Positions 18,567 to 27,774 of a stretch of DNA of 64,000 bases are shown piece by piece. The notes below the pieces were generated by a model. The model was not told the DNA's origin. It did no database searches and saw only the letters and a program-made list of their open reading frames with translations. This DNA is from MPNP01 sp026709725 (GTDB taxonomy: Bacteria; Pseudomonadota; Alphaproteobacteria; Rhodobacterales; Rhodobacteraceae): contig OZ241384.1 in assembly GCA_965200805.1 (NCBI GenBank), positions 682,001 to 746,000 on the forward strand, in the 5' to 3' direction. Made by a program: the position numbers and the translations under genes. The stretch's first letter is position 1; the number at the start of each line of letters is the position of its first letter.

Positions 18567-19949
18567 ATGGTAACAATGCCAATGTGTTCCACAATCATTG
18601 ATCCTGAACACCCTGTCAAGGTTCGGCTGGCAACGGAGCGTCTGGGGCCATTCGGTGTGCTCAGGACAGCGCGCCGGAACATCCTGGAAATCATTCCTGC
18701 AATTGCGGTCCGTCAACCGATGGTGTCAGGCCGACTCATTCGGCGCTGGCATATGGTGATGGATCCGGACGGAATCCGGCGAATCCTGCGCGAAGTGCCA
18801 CAAAACTACCCGAAGTCCAGTATCGTCAGGAATGTTCTGAGACCGGGGATCGGTCAGAGTCTGTTCATTGCGGAGGGCCATCACTGGCGCTGGCAGCGCC
18901 GCGCGGCTGCCCCCGTCTTCGCAATGCGAAACATCCGCAATCTGGCTCCAATCATGGAACAGGCCGCCAAACGCTCAGTCGAACGCGTCGCGAGCCATCC
19001 GGAGCGAACCCAGAATCTCCATGCTGAAATGATTGCGGCCACATTCGATGTCATCAGTGATGTGACCTTTTCCAGCAAAGGAGTCTTCGATCGGGATGCA
19101 GTCCACAAGGCCATTGATGACTATCTTGATCAGACCGCCCAGATCTCGATTTTCGATATCATGGGCATGCCCGACTGGATTCCGCGTCCGGGCCGCTTGC
19201 TGCGTTCGAGTTCGAATCGGGAGCTCAAGCGGATTGCCGATGCCGCCATCGACTCGCGTCTTGCGACGACACCACCAATCGAGGGTGATCTCTTTCATCT
19301 CCTGTCGATGGGTGAAGACCCCCGGACATCCCGCCGCATGAACCGGACAGAGCTGCGGGACAATCTGCTTACCTTTATTGTCGCCGGTCATGAAACCACG
19401 GCACTGACCCTCTCCTGGGCACTCTATCTTCTTGCCTGCAACCAGGATTGGCAGAAACGCGTGCGTGAAGAGATTCACACTGTTCTTGGCGGGCAGACTG
19501 CCCGGCCGGATGATCTCGACCGATTGGTTCTGACACGCCAGGTCCTGCAGGAGGCACTGCGACTCTATCCCCCTGCCGCCCTTCTTCTGCGGGTGGCACT
19601 TGCCGATGACACCGTTGGAGGTCGCGAAATTCGACGGGGGGACAGTATCCTGCTGCCGATCTATGCCCTCCATCGAAACGTATGCTGGTGGTCGGATCCC
19701 GATGCCTTTGATCCAGGGCGCTTCGCTCCTGACATCAGACATGAACGCGATACCTATCTGCCCTTCGGTGAGGGTCCCCGTATATGCATCGGAGCCGGCT
19801 TTGCCATGCAGGAAGCGATGATTATCATGACCGCACTCATTGGACGGTTTGCATTTTCCCTCGTGCCCGGGCGCATTCCCGATCCTGTCATGGTCCTGAC
19901 CCTGCGGCCCGCAGACGGCATCTGGCTTGACGTCCAACCCGTGGCCTGA
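18567..19949 (+). CDS. Cytochrome P450
   Basis: A haem-thiolate monooxygenase of 460 residues, soluble, needing an external ferredoxin/reductase pair. The I-helix oxygen-binding motif is AGHETT (273-278), the K-helix ExxR is EALR (329-332), and the haem loop is FGEGPRICIG (400-409) with Cys407 as the iron ligand. All key residues are present. The overall sequence, with DQTAQISIFDIMGMPDWIPRP (split here: DQTAQISIFDIM, GMPDWIPRP), recalls the CYP4/CYP102-like class E branch of bacterial P450s of the fatty-acid/terpene hydroxylase kind. Three Met codons at residues 1, 4 and 6 are alternative starts. No redox partner gene is nearby; substrate unknown. Confidence 0.93.
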   Translation: MVTMPMCSTIIDPEHPVKVRLATERLGPFGVLRTARRNILEIIPAIAVRQPMVSGRLIRRWHMVMDPDGIRRILREVPQNYPKSSIVRNVLRPGIGQSLFIAEGHHWRWQRRAAAPVFAMRNIRNLAPIMEQAAKRSVERVASHPERTQNLHAEMIAATFDVISDVTFSSKGVFDRDAVHKAIDDYLDQTAQISIFDIMGMPDWIPRPGRLLRSSSNRELKRIADAAIDSRLATTPPIEGDLFHLLSMGEDPRTSRRMNRTELRDNLLTFIVAGHETTALTLSWALYLLACNQDWQKRVREEIHTVLGGQTARPDDLDRLVLTRQVLQEALRLYPPAALLLRVALADDTVGGREIRRGDSILLPIYALHRNVCWWSDPDAFDPGRFAPDIRHERDTYLPFGEGPRICIGAGFAMQEAMIIMTALIGRFAFSLVPGRIPDPVMVLTLRPADGIWLDVQPVA

Positions 19950-19958
19950 CGATGATCA

Positions 19959-19987
19959 GGGCAACCCTGACAGATCTCTCGTTGCCC
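19959..19987. terminator. Weak hairpin between convergent genes
   Basis: GGGCAAC (19959-19965) and GTTGCCC (19981-19987) can form a seven-pair stem between the ends of the convergent P450 and HisD-family genes. There is no T-run, so it is only a possible terminator. Confidence 0.35.
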
Positions 19988-20020
19988 AGGGTGATCCCGG
20001 TCCGGCGGGGTCAGGCATGA

Positions 20021-21370
20021 TCAGGGTGTCCGGCGCGGATTTTTCGAGGCAGTCCGGGCTGCATCCCTGAGATGCGAGACTGCATTGGCATGGGCATCAA
20101 ATCCTTCGTAACGGGCCAGACGATGGGCGTGGGGCGCCAGATGATCATAGCCGGAGCGTGTCATATGTCCAACCGAGATCCGCTTGAGAAAATCATGAAC
20201 ACCGAGGGGAGAGTGCGTCATCGCTGCGGCGTTTGTCGGCAGGACAGCGTTGGGTCCGAGGGCAAAATTACCGATACAGATCGGCGTGTGTTCTCCGAGA
20301 AGGATTTCGCCCGCATTCCGAATCCTGTCCAGGTGCTCGAAGGGGTTGTCGGCATGAACCATCAGATGCTCCGGGGCAAAATCGTTCACAAATGCAATGG
20401 CATCATCAAAACTGTCGGCAAGGACGATGCCGCCATTCCTGCCGCCGAGGACCTCAGCGGCAAAAGCAGCGCGCTGGTCACCCATATGCTCCAGCCCCTT
20501 GGCAACTGCATCACGCGCCACCTCAGCCACGCCCGCTGAGCTGGTCACAAGATACGCTGAACTGTCAGGGCCATGTTCAGCCTCGTTCAGGAGATCAAGC
20601 GCTGCGACCCATCCATCGGCTGTCTCGTCACAGAGGACGATTGACTCACTCGGCCCTGCCGGTGTCCCCGCATCAAGTCTGTCCGAAAGCAGGTGCTTTG
20701 CTGCAACAACCCAGGGACTGCCGGGGCCGACAATCTTGTGGCAACGGGGGACAGTGTCCGTGCCATAGGCCACCGCAGCAACACCCTGCGCACCACCACA
20801 CCTGTAGACATCTTCAATCCCGGCAAGCCGGGCGGCAACCAGTGTGGCCGCATCAATGTTGCCATCAGGGCCGGGTGGAGTGAGGATGACCTTTCGCGGG
20901 ACCCCCGCAACGAGGGCCGGAATGGCTGTCATCATGACCACGCTCGGGAATGATCCCTTCCCCCGCGGGATATAGCAGGCAACCGAGTCGATGGGCGTAA
21001 CCCTCTCGCCGGCAAAGACACCGGGATGCATCTCGATCATCCACAGGGATTCGGGCATCTGCCGTTCATGAAACCTGCGGATGTTCTCGGAACAGAAGTT
21101 CAGCGTCTCAATCAACTCCGGGTCGACAGCACGTTCAGCCCTGGCAAAGTCATCGGGTGTGGCGGCAATCCCATCAGCACGCACCGCTGCCCCGTCAAAT
21201 TCACCGGCAAAGCGTGCCAGTGCCACATCACCCTCTTCGCGGACTGCGTCAATGATTGTCTGAACCTTTGCCAGATAGGGCGCGAGATGACTTTCCGGTC
21301 GCAGGAGGAGTTCGGATCGCTGCCGTGCAGAGAGATCAGCCAGGGTGTGAAGTGCGACAGCTCTGGTCAT
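20021..21370 (-). CDS. Histidinol dehydrogenase-family catabolic dehydrogenase
   Basis: A 449-residue HisD-fold NAD-dependent dehydrogenase. The catalytic pair Glu-His is present in NDFAPEHLMV (about 334-335), and His266 and His427 (YEGFDAHANAV) match two of the four zinc ligands of HisD. The other two differ: the Gln is Glu263 (NEAEHGPDS) and the Asp is Asn368 (CIGNFALGPNAVLPT). The gene is last in an operon with an ABC importer and an SDR, away from any histidine-synthesis gene. It is therefore probably a catabolic paralogue like HpsN, which oxidises 2,3-dihydroxypropane-1-sulfonate, or a relative acting on another diol or amino alcohol. It begins 12 bases after the second permease gene. 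Confidence 0.82.
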   Translation of the reverse strand: MTRAVALHTLADLSARQRSELLLRPESHLAPYLAKVQTIIDAVREEGDVALARFAGEFDGAAVRADGIAATPDDFARAERAVDPELIETLNFCSENIRRFHERQMPESLWMIEMHPGVFAGERVTPIDSVACYIPRGKGSFPSVVMMTAIPALVAGVPRKVILTPPGPDGNIDAATLVAARLAGIEDVYRCGGAQGVAAVAYGTDTVPRCHKIVGPGSPWVVAAKHLLSDRLDAGTPAGPSESIVLCDETADGWVAALDLLNEAEHGPDSSAYLVTSSAGVAEVARDAVAKGLEHMGDQRAAFAAEVLGGRNGGIVLADSFDDAIAFVNDFAPEHLMVHADNPFEHLDRIRNAGEILLGEHTPICIGNFALGPNAVLPTNAAAMTHSPLGVHDFLKRISVGHMTRSGYDHLAPHAHRLARYEGFDAHANAVSHLRDAARTASKNPRRTP

Positions 21371-21382
21371 GGCAAGCGTTTC

Positions 21383-22186
21383 CTATTTTGACCGAAGGAA
21401 GATTTCGAGGCCCACCAGCCGGTCAAGGAGACCGATCGTTACAACCGCGATCAGAATGAAAACCACGGATACGGCGGCAAGATCCGGCGTGATAACACTG
21501 CGGATGGAATTGTAGATTTGCACCGGCAGGGTCACCGTGCGGGAGTCGGTGAGGAAGAGACTGACAAGAAACTCATTGAAGGCCAGAATGAACATCAGGA
21601 GTGCACCGGTGATGATGCCGGGCATGACTGCCGGAACAGTGACGGTCAGAAAGGCCTGCACCGGGGGTGCCCCGCAATTGGCAGCGGCATTTTCGAGTTC
21701 CGGATCAAGCGCATTAACGGATGCGCTCACCGACCAGATCATGAAGGGGATGTTGATTGCGCACAGCCCAACGCCCACAGGCCAGAGTTGCCCAAGAACG
21801 CGAATATCGCCAAAGAACAGCATCATCGACAGACCCGAGACCACCAGGGGAATGGTGAACGGGAGCAGAAGATAGACCTGAAGTGTGCCCTGAAAGCGAA
21901 ACCGGTAACGCACCATTGCAATGGCGGCCAGTGTTCCAACAGGCAGGCTGAGGAGCGTGCAGATCAGGGACACATAGAATGTCCGGGTCAGCGCATGCTT
22001 GAAATCATCAAGCTGCCAGAGCTGGCGATACCACTTGAATGAGAGGCCTTCGGGCGGGAACTGGAGCATCTCGCCTGCTGTCAGCGAGGCACCGATGATG
22101 ACGAATGTCGGTGCGCTCAATGTCAGCACAACAGCCCATACGAGGGTCCACAAAAACAGTCTTTTGCTGAGAGGTCCTCGCATCAC
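21383..22186 (-). CDS. ABC transporter permease (PotC-like)
   Basis: A 267-residue inner-membrane permease of the spermidine/putrescine (PotC) type with six predicted helices, starting with TLVWAVVLTLSAPTFVIIGA. It has the cytoplasmic EAA-like loop NAAANCGAPPVQAFLTVTVP (about 163-182) that docks on the ATPase. Its ATG overlaps the stop of the first permease by four bases, and it is followed by the HisD-family gene. It acts with the upstream permease, ATPase and binding protein as one importer. Confidence 0.9.
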   Translation of the reverse strand: MMRGPLSKRLFLWTLVWAVVLTLSAPTFVIIGASLTAGEMLQFPPEGLSFKWYRQLWQLDDFKHALTRTFYVSLICTLLSLPVGTLAAIAMVRYRFRFQGTLQVYLLLPFTIPLVVSGLSMMLFFGDIRVLGQLWPVGVGLCAINIPFMIWSVSASVNALDPELENAAANCGAPPVQAFLTVTVPAVMPGIITGALLMFILAFNEFLVSLFLTDSRTVTLPVQIYNSIRSVITPDLAAVSVVFILIAVVTIGLLDRLVGLEIFLRSK

Positions 22187-23124
22187 ACCCTGCTCCTGAA
22201 GCCAAGTGTTCCCGGACCGGCTGCGAGGAAAAACCCCATGACCAGAAGGCTGCCGACAGCAATCAGAATCACGGACAGGGCTGCACCGAGACCCGGGTTG
22301 GAGATTTGGAAAAAACTGTCATAGATGGCACTCGCAATAAAGTCGTTCGTCCCGCCGCCGAGAATTTCCGGCATGGCAAAATCCGTCATGGTCAACGTAA
22401 ACACAACGACCGATGCCCCCACCAGTCCGGGCTTGGCCAGAGGCAGGACAACATACCGGAACGTTGCCACCCAGTGCGCACCCAGCCCTTCGGAAGCCAA
22501 CTCCATATCCTCACCGATCGCCGCAATCGCAGGGATCAGGAGGAGCACGGCGAAGGGCAGCATATACTGGATCAGTCCAAAGAGGACGGCGGGGTACGTG
22601 TAAATCAGATCCAGTGTCGGCAGCCCCAGAGACGTGACTGCGGCATTGATCAGCCCTTCCCTGCCAAGGATAATCAACCAGCCATACGCGCGCACGACCT
22701 GACCGATAAAAAAGGGCAGAAACAAGGCAAACAGGAGGAATTTTCTCATGGCTGCAGATGCCGTGCGCACCAGGACATACGCATAGGGCAGTGCAAGGGT
22801 GATGGTGAGGAACGTGACGATCAGGGATGCCAGAACCGTCCTGCCAAGAACACGAAGGTAGACGGGTCTCTCCAGGACGGTGTGATAGTTGATGATGCTG
22901 TATTCATCCTTGAGCCGGTATGTCGTGATATCCAGCTCATGGAAACTGTATTCAATGATGTACCCGAGGCCAACAAGAAGGAGACCAACGACCAGAACGG
23001 CAGGCAGCAGAAAGGCCCGGGCCACCGCAGCCCTGCCCCTGAACGGCCAGACTGTCGAGGCGGAGGTCTCAACAGCATCCAGCAGGGTCCAGGCAATGGG
23101 CTTGCGGTTGAGGGTCCTGTTCAT
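22183..23124 (-). CDS. ABC transporter permease (PotB-like)
   Basis: A 313-residue permease of the PotB type. It has an N-terminal helix ARAFLLPAVLVVGLLLVGLG, then five more helices after a ~60-residue periplasmic segment, and the EAA loop LASEGLGAHWVATFRYVVLP (about 230-250). It forms a heterodimer with the downstream permease, with which it overlaps by four bases. The gap to the binding-protein gene upstream is about 90 bases, enough for a hairpin that lets the binding protein be made in excess. Confidence 0.9.
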   Translation of the reverse strand: MNRTLNRKPIAWTLLDAVETSASTVWPFRGRAAVARAFLLPAVLVVGLLLVGLGYIIEYSFHELDITTYRLKDEYSIINYHTVLERPVYLRVLGRTVLASLIVTFLTITLALPYAYVLVRTASAAMRKFLLFALFLPFFIGQVVRAYGWLIILGREGLINAAVTSLGLPTLDLIYTYPAVLFGLIQYMLPFAVLLLIPAIAAIGEDMELASEGLGAHWVATFRYVVLPLAKPGLVGASVVVFTLTMTDFAMPEILGGGTNDFIASAIYDSFFQISNPGLGAALSVILIAVGSLLVMGFFLAAGPGTLGFRSRV

Positions 23125-23216
23125 GAGGACAGGTGTGGGATGGTCGTTCCGGCATCGCCTTCAATCACGTCAGATGATCCCCCATTGATTGAAGGCGATG
23201 CCCCGGGATGCGTTTG

Positions 23217-24305
23217 TCAGCCCTGGAAGATCTCGCTGAACCTTGCAAACCAGATGGGCTGGTTTTCAACAAGCACGGGCGACGGAACGGACACCAGTCT
23301 GGCGAAGTCCTCCGGTGTCGTGGGATAGGACGGATCACCAACCAGATCAGCAGGCGGATCAATGCCGGGGTAGACAGGTGGCAGACCAAGCAGTGATGTC
23401 CATTTTTCCTGCGCTTCCCGCGTCAGTGCATAATTGATGAACGCCTTGGCCCAATGCTCCTCATTGGCGGGCAGCCCTTTGGGAATCCAGAATCCGTCCG
23501 TGTCGACCTTGCACCCTTCCCTCGGTACAGTCCAGGCGACATTGATGCCATTCTGTCTGGCTGCGCGGGCATTCACGGAGATGGTGCAGGCAACATCGAT
23601 TTCCCCATTCTGGAACCACGCGGTAAAATCGGCATCTTCACCAAGCAGGGGTTCATTCGCCTTGAGCTTCCGGTAGAATTCATAGCCCGGCTCCATATTG
23701 TCCGGAATGTCTTCAAAGGTTCCTCCGCCGGCGATGACGGCAATGGGGTTGAAACCAATCCCGTCATCATAAAGTGCGCAACGCCCCCTGAACCTGGGAT
23801 CAATCAGGACATTCCACGACTCGGGAGGTCCATCGGGAAAGGCCTCGGGTCGATAGGCGCAGACGTAGACATACGCATAGGTATTGACCAGGGGGTATCC
23901 ATCAAGACCAACAGGCCTGTGCAGCGGCAGCAGCCCCTCAAGATTGCTCAGATCGGACAGATCAACAGTCGCTCCGCGCAGTGCCGAAATCGTTGCATTG
24001 GTCGTTGTGTCCCAATTGACATGGATCGGAGGCACGCGCCCCTGATCGACCGCTGCCCAGATTTTCGGCTTGATCTCATTGTCTTCAGTGAAGTCCAGTC
24101 TGACATTGATCCCGGTCATCTCCGTGAACGGGTCCCCAACACCGGCCTTCAGCGACTCACCCCATGCTCCACCCCAGGCACGGACAATGATCTCATCCGG
24201 TTTCCCCTGGGCACGGAGGATTGAAGGCATCGCCAGCACCGCAGTGGCGGCCGCACCGCCCTTCAGGGCCGTCCGCCGCGACATCATCAAGCGTTCATCA
24301 TTCAT
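23217..24305 (-). CDS. ABC transporter substrate-binding protein (PotD/Fe3+-like), Tat-type signal
   Basis: Periplasmic solute-binding protein. I start it at the ATG 24303-24305 because GGAG stands nine bases before it and it overlaps the ATPase gene by eight bases. The resulting 362-residue protein begins with a twin-arginine-like signal, SRRTALKGGAAATAVLAMPS ending in ILRAQG. The mature protein has the extracellular-binding-protein family 1 pattern (IIVRAWGGAWGESLKAGVGD, FTEMTGINVRLDF). An export signal of the Tat type suggests folding or cofactor loading before export, or just family habit. Ligand unknown; polyamine-like or small polyol/sulfonate candidates fit the operon. Confidence 0.88.
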   Translation of the reverse strand: MNDERLMMSRRTALKGGAAATAVLAMPSILRAQGKPDEIIVRAWGGAWGESLKAGVGDPFTEMTGINVRLDFTEDNEIKPKIWAAVDQGRVPPIHVNWDTTTNATISALRGATVDLSDLSNLEGLLPLHRPVGLDGYPLVNTYAYVYVCAYRPEAFPDGPPESWNVLIDPRFRGRCALYDDGIGFNPIAVIAGGGTFEDIPDNMEPGYEFYRKLKANEPLLGEDADFTAWFQNGEIDVACTISVNARAARQNGINVAWTVPREGCKVDTDGFWIPKGLPANEEHWAKAFINYALTREAQEKWTSLLGLPPVYPGIDPPADLVGDPSYPTTPEDFARLVSVPSPVLVENQPIWFARFSEIFQG

Positions 24306-25437
24306 CAGTCTGTTCTCCTTTTTCGGATTCACCCCTGCATCGAAACACCAGCATATCCCTGGCATTCCAGCCGATTCGAACACGATCGCTGATCCGGACA
24401 TCATTGCGCGAAGACATGTTGTGATCGGTCAGCCGAACAGGCGCGGGCCCCAAGGAATCCACTTCAATGATGTAATGATACCGATCTCCCTCGAATATCC
24501 GTTGTGCAACTACACCACTGACAGTGTTTTCAAAAGCATGTTCTCCCGATGATGACAGAAGCGACATCGTCTCGGCGCGGATTGCACAGTCGACCGGGTC
24601 ACCGGGGGCCAGAACCGCCTCTCCCGTGGTCGCACGGAGAATTTCCGAGCCAATGCGCACACGCAAGTCTTGACCCTCGACAGACTCCACCAGACCGCTG
24701 ATCTCCGATGTCAGTCCGATAAACCGGGCAACAAACCGATTTCGGGGTTTCTGATAGATCTCCACGGGCGATGCCGTCTGCTGGATCACTCCATCGTTCA
24801 TGACCACAATCGTATCGGACATCACGAGCGCTTCCCGCTGATCGTGTGTTACATTGATTGTCGTGACACCCAGCTCCTGCTGGATCCGGCGAAACTCGAT
24901 CTCCATCTCCTCACGCAATTTCCTGTCAAGTGCTGAGAGCGGTTCATCGAGCAGCAGCAGGTCAGGACCGAATGACAGTGCGCGGGCAATGGCAACGCGC
25001 TGTTTCTGTCCTCCCGACAATTCATGAGGTCGTCTGTCTCCGTATCCTGCAAGCCTGACCAGCTGCAGAGATGTCTCGACAGACTGTGGGATCGTGCTGA
25101 CAGGGAAGCGTCGCATCTTCAGCGGATAGGCGATATTCTCGGCGACCGTCATATGCGGGAACAGCGCAAGTCCCTGAAAAACCATGCCAATGGATCTTCG
25201 GTGCGGGGCAAGATTCCGGACATTGACACCATTGATCCGGATTTCGCCTGCAGTCGGGATATCAAAACCGGCAATCATGCGCAGCAGGGTCGTCTTGCCA
25301 CATCCGCTTGGACCGACAATTGTCAAAAACTCACCCCGATCAAGGGTTAATGTAGCATGCCTGACGGCCTCGATGTCACCAAAACTCCTGGAGACCTGCA
25401 GCAGTTCAACAACCCGTTCCGCCATCACTTCCACCAT
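24298..25437 (-). CDS. ABC transporter ATP-binding protein (PotA-like)
   Basis: A 379-residue ATPase of the CUT/PotA group. Walker A is GPSGCGKTT (about 38-46), the signature LSGGQKQRVAIARAL (about 140-154), Walker B LLLLDEPLSALD (157-168), and His switch NVTHDQREAL. The C-terminal ~130 residues form a TOBE domain that in this group can sense substrate. It lies 15 bases after the SDR gene and overlaps the binding-protein gene, so it is the second gene of the six-gene operon. An alternative ATG is four codons in. Confidence 0.93.
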   Translation of the reverse strand: MVEVMAERVVELLQVSRSFGDIEAVRHATLTLDRGEFLTIVGPSGCGKTTLLRMIAGFDIPTAGEIRINGVNVRNLAPHRRSIGMVFQGLALFPHMTVAENIAYPLKMRRFPVSTIPQSVETSLQLVRLAGYGDRRPHELSGGQKQRVAIARALSFGPDLLLLDEPLSALDRKLREEMEIEFRRIQQELGVTTINVTHDQREALVMSDTIVVMNDGVIQQTASPVEIYQKPRNRFVARFIGLTSEISGLVESVEGQDLRVRIGSEILRATTGEAVLAPGDPVDCAIRAETMSLLSSSGEHAFENTVSGVVAQRIFEGDRYHYIIEVDSLGPAPVRLTDHNMSSRNDVRISDRVRIGWNARDMLVFRCRGESEKGEQTDE

Positions 25438-25452
25438 GAGACTGCCCGTCAG

Positions 25453-26217
25453 CTAGAGAGATGCCAGATAACCGCCATCCACATAGAGAATTTGGCCTGT
25501 CACATAGGACGAAGCCTTGCCGGCAAGGAACACAGTCACCCCCTTCAGATCATCAGGACGACCAAATCGTCCAATCGGAATTCGGGATCGCATGCGATCC
25601 CTCCACTCCGAATCTGCAAAGAACACATCTGTCATCGCTGTCCGGAAATAGCCCGGACCAATGGCATTGACACGAATGCCGTGGGGCGACCACTCGGTCG
25701 AAAGGGCCCGCGTCATCCCAAGGAGACCACTCTTTGATGAGGTGTACGGAACGGCCGTTGCGACACCAACAGCCGATGTGAGTGATCCGAGATTGATGAT
25801 GCTCCCGGATTTTCCCGTATCAAGAAGAGGTCTGGCAAAGCATTGGGATGCAAAAAAACTGCCCTTGAGATTGGTGTCCATGATTGTGTCCCAGACGCTC
25901 TCCTCAAGCTCTGCTGACGAACAGAGTTCTTCCACGCCGGCATTGTTGACCAGAATCTGCGGAGACATACCCTCGGCGGCAATGCAATCAAAGGCCTGGC
26001 GAATTGCATCGACAGACCTCATATCCACCTGCACAGGCAAGCAGCGCCGTTCCAGATTCTCGATCATCCGCTTCAGCGTCGCCACATCACCGGTCCTGCG
26101 GGCAAGCGCCACAATATCAGCTCCCGCTTCGGCCAGACCCAATGCAATGGCCATGCCAAGACCCCGGCTGGCACCGGTCACGACAGCAGTCAGTCCCCGC
26201 AAATCAAACATGCCCAT
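25453..26217 (-). CDS. SDR family oxidoreductase of the importer operon
   Basis: First gene of the operon. From the ATG at 26215-26217 it has 254 residues; an ATG two codons later and an upstream GTG are alternatives. TGASRGLG (14-21), NNAG (91-94), Ser145, Tyr158 and Lys162 (YTSSK) are in place. The C-terminal signature GRPDDLKGVTVFLAGKASSY followed by VTGQILYVDGG is typical of the gluconate 5-dehydrogenase / KduD branch, which oxidises sugar acids and polyols. In operon context it probably performs one step of the oxidation of the imported compound, with the HisD-family enzyme the other. Confidence 0.88.
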   Translation of the reverse strand: MGMFDLRGLTAVVTGASRGLGMAIALGLAEAGADIVALARRTGDVATLKRMIENLERRCLPVQVDMRSVDAIRQAFDCIAAEGMSPQILVNNAGVEELCSSAELEESVWDTIMDTNLKGSFFASQCFARPLLDTGKSGSIINLGSLTSAVGVATAVPYTSSKSGLLGMTRALSTEWSPHGIRVNAIGPGYFRTAMTDVFFADSEWRDRMRSRIPIGRFGRPDDLKGVTVFLAGKASSYVTGQILYVDGGYLASL

Positions 26218-26666
26218 CTTCACACTGATACCGATCTGCCTCACGATTCTGTCACCAGGTCAGACCATTCACATGATATGCAGACCGATCCACCGGGCAT
26301 TTTGCACATGCCGGCACTCGGTCCTGTGTCTATCAAATTCACTGTCCAGTGACCAGCCGCTGGTTCGACGGGCTTGCCATACGCTTTGATGTCTGCCGGC
26401 AATCGTTGGAACACCGCAGTGCATGACCCCTTGCGGCGAGGATCATGATCGCGATAACCAGTGCCGTACGGTGCTTGCGACCGCCGCCCGGCTAAGCAGA
26501 CTCGGGGAGCCGAAAGTGCTGTCATGGCAACGCAGTGAGGGTGCGGGGTGGCAAGAGGAGGGTTTCTGGCAGTTGCGACTTCCATCAGATTGGCCCGATC
26601 ATGCCGTCGGGATGCACAATCTTTCTGTGCCAGCGCGATGTCACCGGAAAAATCGACGCAGTGAAA
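26218..26666. other. Intergenic with presumed operon promoter
   Basis: 450 bases between the first gene of the importer operon and the end of the LysR gene, both on the minus strand. No gene is recognised. The promoter of the six-gene operon should lie here, but I cannot point to a clear -35/-10. Confidence 0.45.
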
Positions 26667-27629
26667 TCATGTCGGCAAGGGCAACTGATCAAGTGAGCAA
26701 GGCCGCGATGCCGTTGCGGACAGATGGCGGTCATATCGCCGCATCACCAAACGCGCGATGGTGCGCAATTTCTCGGCAGCGGGCGACAGGGACCGTCCGT
26801 TGTATGTCACGATGCCAAGCTGGCGACAGACCGTTGGCCCGGCAATGGGAATTGTAGCCAGATTCAGGTCTTTCCGGGAAATCCGGATCAGTGTTGGGAT
26901 TGCGGCAATCCCTGCGCCGATGCCAACAAGACCCAATTGCGAGTGGAAATGGCCGACTTCGAAATCGATGGAAAAGGAGTCGAACAGCGCGCCAAGGTTG
27001 CGTTTCAGGAGTTTTCGTGTCCCGCTTTCCGAACGAAGAAAGATCAGTTGCTCACCGACAATCTCCTCCCAGGTTGTGGATACCGCCCGTGCCAGGGGAT
27101 GCGATGCATGACAGGCCAGAACAAATTGATCGTTGATGAGGGTTTCAAACTCCAGCTCCGGATGACCGTCACCAAACTGGGCCAGAGCCAACTCGGACTG
27201 TCCGATTCGGACCTTCTCCATGGCTTGCGGACTCGAGTCCTCGTGCACACGGATTCGAATATCGGGATGGGCGGCTTTGTACTCCTCAAGAATCTTGGGC
27301 AGGAGCGTGTCCGAAATCGTCATGTTGCAGGAAAATGAGACAATGCCCTTTCTGACCTGAATACGTTCACTGATGTCGTCGAGCGACTGATGGAAGTCCT
27401 CAACGATTCGTCTTGCTTTCGGCAGGAATTCCTGCCCGAGCGTTGACACCCGAACCGAACGGGTCGTTCGATCAAGAAGCCGGGCACCCAGCGTATCCTC
27501 AAGTTTCCGTATGCGTCGGGAAATCGCAGGTTGGGTGATGTGGAGTTCCTCGGCAGCAAGGGCAAAACTGCCCAACCGCGCCACTGTTTCAAAAGCCTTG
27601 ATTTCGCTCAGGGTCGTGTCGTGAATCAT
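26667..27629 (-). CDS. LysR family transcriptional regulator
   Basis: A 320-residue LysR-type regulator. The winged HTH is at residues 5-64 (FETVARLGSFALAAEELHIT, QPAISRRIRKLEDTLGARLL), followed by a periplasmic-binding-like effector domain. It is divergent from the tctC-like gene, with 145 A+T-rich bases between the starts, so it most likely controls the tricarboxylate locus as TcuR does in tricarballylate users, activating when the substrate is bound. The last residues (CSLDQLPLPT) are ordinary. Confidence 0.92.
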   Translation of the reverse strand: MIHDTTLSEIKAFETVARLGSFALAAEELHITQPAISRRIRKLEDTLGARLLDRTTRSVRVSTLGQEFLPKARRIVEDFHQSLDDISERIQVRKGIVSFSCNMTISDTLLPKILEEYKAAHPDIRIRVHEDSSPQAMEKVRIGQSELALAQFGDGHPELEFETLINDQFVLACHASHPLARAVSTTWEEIVGEQLIFLRSESGTRKLLKRNLGALFDSFSIDFEVGHFHSQLGLVGIGAGIAAIPTLIRISRKDLNLATIPIAGPTVCRQLGIVTYNGRSLSPAAEKLRTIARLVMRRYDRHLSATASRPCSLDQLPLPT

Positions 27630-27774
27630 TTTTCATACAAAAATCTTATCAATAATTGTTATCTTTTCATTTGTGTCATGTTTTGTGCTCTGTCAAGGTT
27701 TCTGCATTGACAGAGTCTGTTGCGGCCTGCCTGAGCTCTGGAGCGGGGGTGCAACCCGATAATGGAGGAAATCA
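27630..27774. promoter_or_regulatory. Divergent LysR / tctC control region
   Basis: This intergenic stretch is unusually A+T rich for the window. It contains the palindrome CAATAATTG (27650-27658) inside CTTATCAATAATTGTTATC, a plausible T-N11-A type LysR site. The tctC-like gene has a strong GGAGG six bases before its ATG. Confidence 0.5.

Noticed and set aside
20021..21370. Histidine-biosynthesis hisD
   Set aside because: No other his gene is near, the gene closes an importer operon, and two zinc ligands differ, so a catabolic paralogue is more likely.
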